DNA of 64,000 bases from Baia soyae. Its GTDB lineage: Bacteria; Bacillota; Bacilli; Thermoactinomycetales; Thermoactinomycetaceae. The stretch's first letter is position 1. Each line of letters begins with the position of its first letter. Where the stretch lies: assembly GCF_004341445.1 (NCBI RefSeq), contig NZ_SLXV01000008.1:1-64000 (forward strand). The letters are read 5' to 3'. The translations under genes were made by a program, and so were the position numbers. The notes beneath the pieces were generated by a model, which ran no database searches, was not told the origin of the DNA, and saw nothing but the letters and a program-made list of their open reading frames with translations. This document shows positions 62,462 through 64,000 of this stretch, in pieces.

Positions 62462-62501
62462 TAAGATGAATTTGTTGAAGTTAATTGAGGGGGTTGTACA
62501 T

Positions 62502-63356
62502 ATGGCATTAGTGTCTATGAATGCATTTTTACCACAAGCCAAAAAAGAAGGGTTTGCGGTAGGTCAGTTTAATATCAACAACCTAGAATATGTTCAAGCA
62601 ATTGTAGCGGCAGGGAAAGAATTAAATTCTCCCTTGATCTTTGGTGCCAGTGAAGGTGCGATTCGCTATATGGGCTTAAAAAATGTCGTAGCATTATCGA
62701 AGATCGCGGCAGAAGAATCCGGTTTACCGATCGCACTTCATTTGGACCATGGAAGTAGTTTTGACGTGGTTATGCAATGTATCCGTGAAGGATTTTCTTC
62801 TGTTATGTTTGACGGTTCTCATTATCCACTAGAAGAAAATATTCGTCTGACCCAAAAGGTTGTCGAAGCGGCTCATGCTGTAGGTATATCAGTAGAGGGT
62901 GAGCTTGGAACTATCGGTGGGGTAGAAGATGACTTGGACGTAGCTGACGAGGATGCAACCCTAGCCAATGCGAAGGATGCGATTCGTTTCTGGCAAGAGA
63001 CAAGAGTTGATGCGATGGCAATTGCCGTTGGGACTGCACACGGAATTTATAAAGGCGAACCAAAAATTCGTTTTGATATCATTGAAGAAGTAGCCAATGC
63101 AATCGATGCGCCTATCGTCCTCCACGGTGGTTCGGGTGTACCGGATGATGCGATCCGTAAATCTATCACCCGTGGTGTAGGGAAGATCAACGTAAACACA
63201 GAAAACCAAGTAACCAGTACGAAGCTTGTACGTGAACTTCTTACAAGTAATCATGAAATGATTGACCCACGTAAATACTTAGGTCCAGCACGTGACGCAA
63301 TTAAGGAGACGGTAAAAGAAAAAATTCGTCTCTTTGGTAGTGAAGGAAAAGCATAA
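62502..63356 (+). CDS. fba: Class II fructose-bisphosphate aldolase
   Basis: Start chosen at ATG 62502 (MALVSMNAFLPQAKKEGFAVGQFNINN) behind GAGGGGG. The 284-residue zinc aldolase has the catalytic and zinc residues in IALHLDHGSSFDVV, AVGTAHGIYKGEPKIRFD and VLHGGSGVPDDAIRKSI, and NVNTENQ near the end. It splits fructose 1,6-bisphosphate in glycolysis. It stands directly before fsa, as in other Bacilli. Confidence 0.96.
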   Translation: MALVSMNAFLPQAKKEGFAVGQFNINNLEYVQAIVAAGKELNSPLIFGASEGAIRYMGLKNVVALSKIAAEESGLPIALHLDHGSSFDVVMQCIREGFSSVMFDGSHYPLEENIRLTQKVVEAAHAVGISVEGELGTIGGVEDDLDVADEDATLANAKDAIRFWQETRVDAMAIAVGTAHGIYKGEPKIRFDIIEEVANAIDAPIVLHGGSGVPDDAIRKSITRGVGKINVNTENQVTSTKLVRELLTSNHEMIDPRKYLGPARDAIKETVKEKIRLFGSEGKA

Positions 63357-63432
63357 GCTCGCTTTCTGTCAGAGGTTGGATGCATAGTTTGAGGGCAATC
63401 GGGTACAATGGCAGTAGTTGAACAAGTAAAGA

Positions 63433-63478
63433 GTAGATAGATAGGGCGGGATATAGCCTTATTTATCTACCTTTTGTT
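63433..63478 (+). terminator. Hairpin between fba and fsa
   Basis: GTAGATAGATAGGGC pairs imperfectly with GCCTTATTTATCTAC, followed by CTTTTG. It lies 25 bases before the fsa start, so it may also act as an attenuator. Confidence 0.6.
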
Positions 63479-63502
63479 TCTTACATAAAGGAGTGGAAAT
63501 AG

Positions 63503-64000
63503 ATGAAGTTTTTTTTAGATACAGCAGTTGTAGAAGAAATTCGTGAAGTTCATTCATTAGGATTACTATCAGGTGTGACGACCAATCCGAGCTTAATCGC
63601 TAGTTCTGGTCGTGTATTTGAAGAAGTACTTGCTGAGATCACTAGCTTTGTAGAGGGTCCAGTGAGTGGGGAAGTTATGTCTCCTAACCATGAAGGCATG
63701 ATCGAAGAGGGCGAGCGCCTTGCTAAAATTGCCCCTAACTTAAATGTAAAACTTCCGATGACCTTAGAAGGGTTAAAGGCAGTTAGTCACTTTGCTAAAA
63801 AAGGAATTCAGACAAATGTTACCTTGATTTTCTCTGCTAACCAAGCCTTGATGGCAGCACGAGCAGGCGCGACTTTTGTTAGTCCGTTTCTAGGGCGTTT
63901 GGATGATATTAGCTATGATGGTGTGGAGCTCATCCAACAAATCCGTGATATCTTTGACACCCATGGCCTTGATACCCAAATTATCGCTGCTAGCGTCCGT
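63503..64000 (+). CDS. fsa: Transaldolase/fructose-6-phosphate aldolase-like protein, partial
   Basis: The ATG lies behind AAAGGAG and the frame runs open to the window edge (166 codons of an expected 210-215). [42 protein letters not shown], the Schiff-base Lys in [16 protein letters not shown] and [32 protein letters not shown] are the family signatures (Tal/YwjH subfamily). Located after fba as in B. subtilis. Confidence 0.94.
   Translation, partial: MKFFLDTAVVEEIREVHSLGLLSGVTTNPSLIASSGRVFEEVLAEITSFVEGPVSGEVMSPNHEGMIEEGERLAKIAPNLNVKLPMTLEGLKAVSHFAKKGIQTNVTLIFSANQALMAARAGATFVSPFLGRLDDISYDGVELIQQIRDIFDTHGLDTQIIAASVR

Overview
The window comes from a low-GC, endospore-forming Bacillota (Bacillales). 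The evidence is a spo0F gene with a sigma-H type promoter, rpoE (delta subunit), the rpoE-pyrG and spo0F-fba-fsa gene orders typical of Bacilli, TTG/GTG starts with strong AGGAGG ribosome binding sites, and three collagen-like genes of the spore-surface (BclA-like) type. The family Thermoactinomycetaceae would fit, but that is inference. No rRNA, tRNA, CRISPR or transposase gene was found.

Layout. 1-5.4 kb: a minus-strand array of collagen-like genes (one cut by the window edge, one frameshifted, one intact) plus a collagen-free relative with a similar C-terminal type of domain. 5.4-11.1 kb: a YheC/YheD-like ATP-grasp gene, a DUF1934 gene, argS, a lipoprotein, a small unknown protein, a SAM methyltransferase and a prolyl-4-hydroxylase-like oxygenase. 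11.2-20.8 kb: a lysine degradation locus consisting of a sigma-54 activator, a -24/-12 promoter, kdd, kamA, kamB, kamC, kamD and kamE. The missing steps kal and kce lie at 61.2-62.4 kb, between spo0F and fba. 20.8-24.4 kb: antibiotic-resistance-like genes (a GNAT acetyltransferase, an ABC-F ATPase behind a leader-peptide attenuator, an aminoglycoside-phosphotransferase-like kinase). 25.5-35.6 kb: an unusual operon with a thymidylate-synthase-like enzyme, a YjjX-type NTPase, a deaminase-like amidohydrolase, four ATP-grasp ligases, an MFS exporter and a LOG-type phosphoribohydrolase. It looks like a biosynthetic cluster for a modified pyrimidine joined to amino acids. 35.7-47.8 kb: an acyl-CoA oxidation operon (FadF-like Fe-S protein, thiolase, hbd, two acyl-CoA dehydrogenases, meaB, TetR, fused isobutyryl-CoA mutase icmF) with a cre-like site and a palindromic operator. 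48-51.2 kb: three polysaccharide/glycan-type genes. 51.2-53.7 kb: rpoE and pyrG, the latter with a GGGCTC-start attenuator. 53.8-60.7 kb: a secreted lamin-tail/phospholipase-D protein, ribU under an FMN riboswitch, an ArsR-MFS pair and panE. 60.7-64 kb: spo0F, kal, kce, fba and fsa (cut by the edge).

Across the window runs a family of about 200-bp intergenic elements (seven copies or fragments). They can fold end to end into a long hairpin. Two subfamilies have different stems that keep pairing by compensatory changes, while sharing a nearly invariant apical loop. Together with the 25.6-35.6 kb cluster and the ABC-F attenuator, this is the most novel material here.
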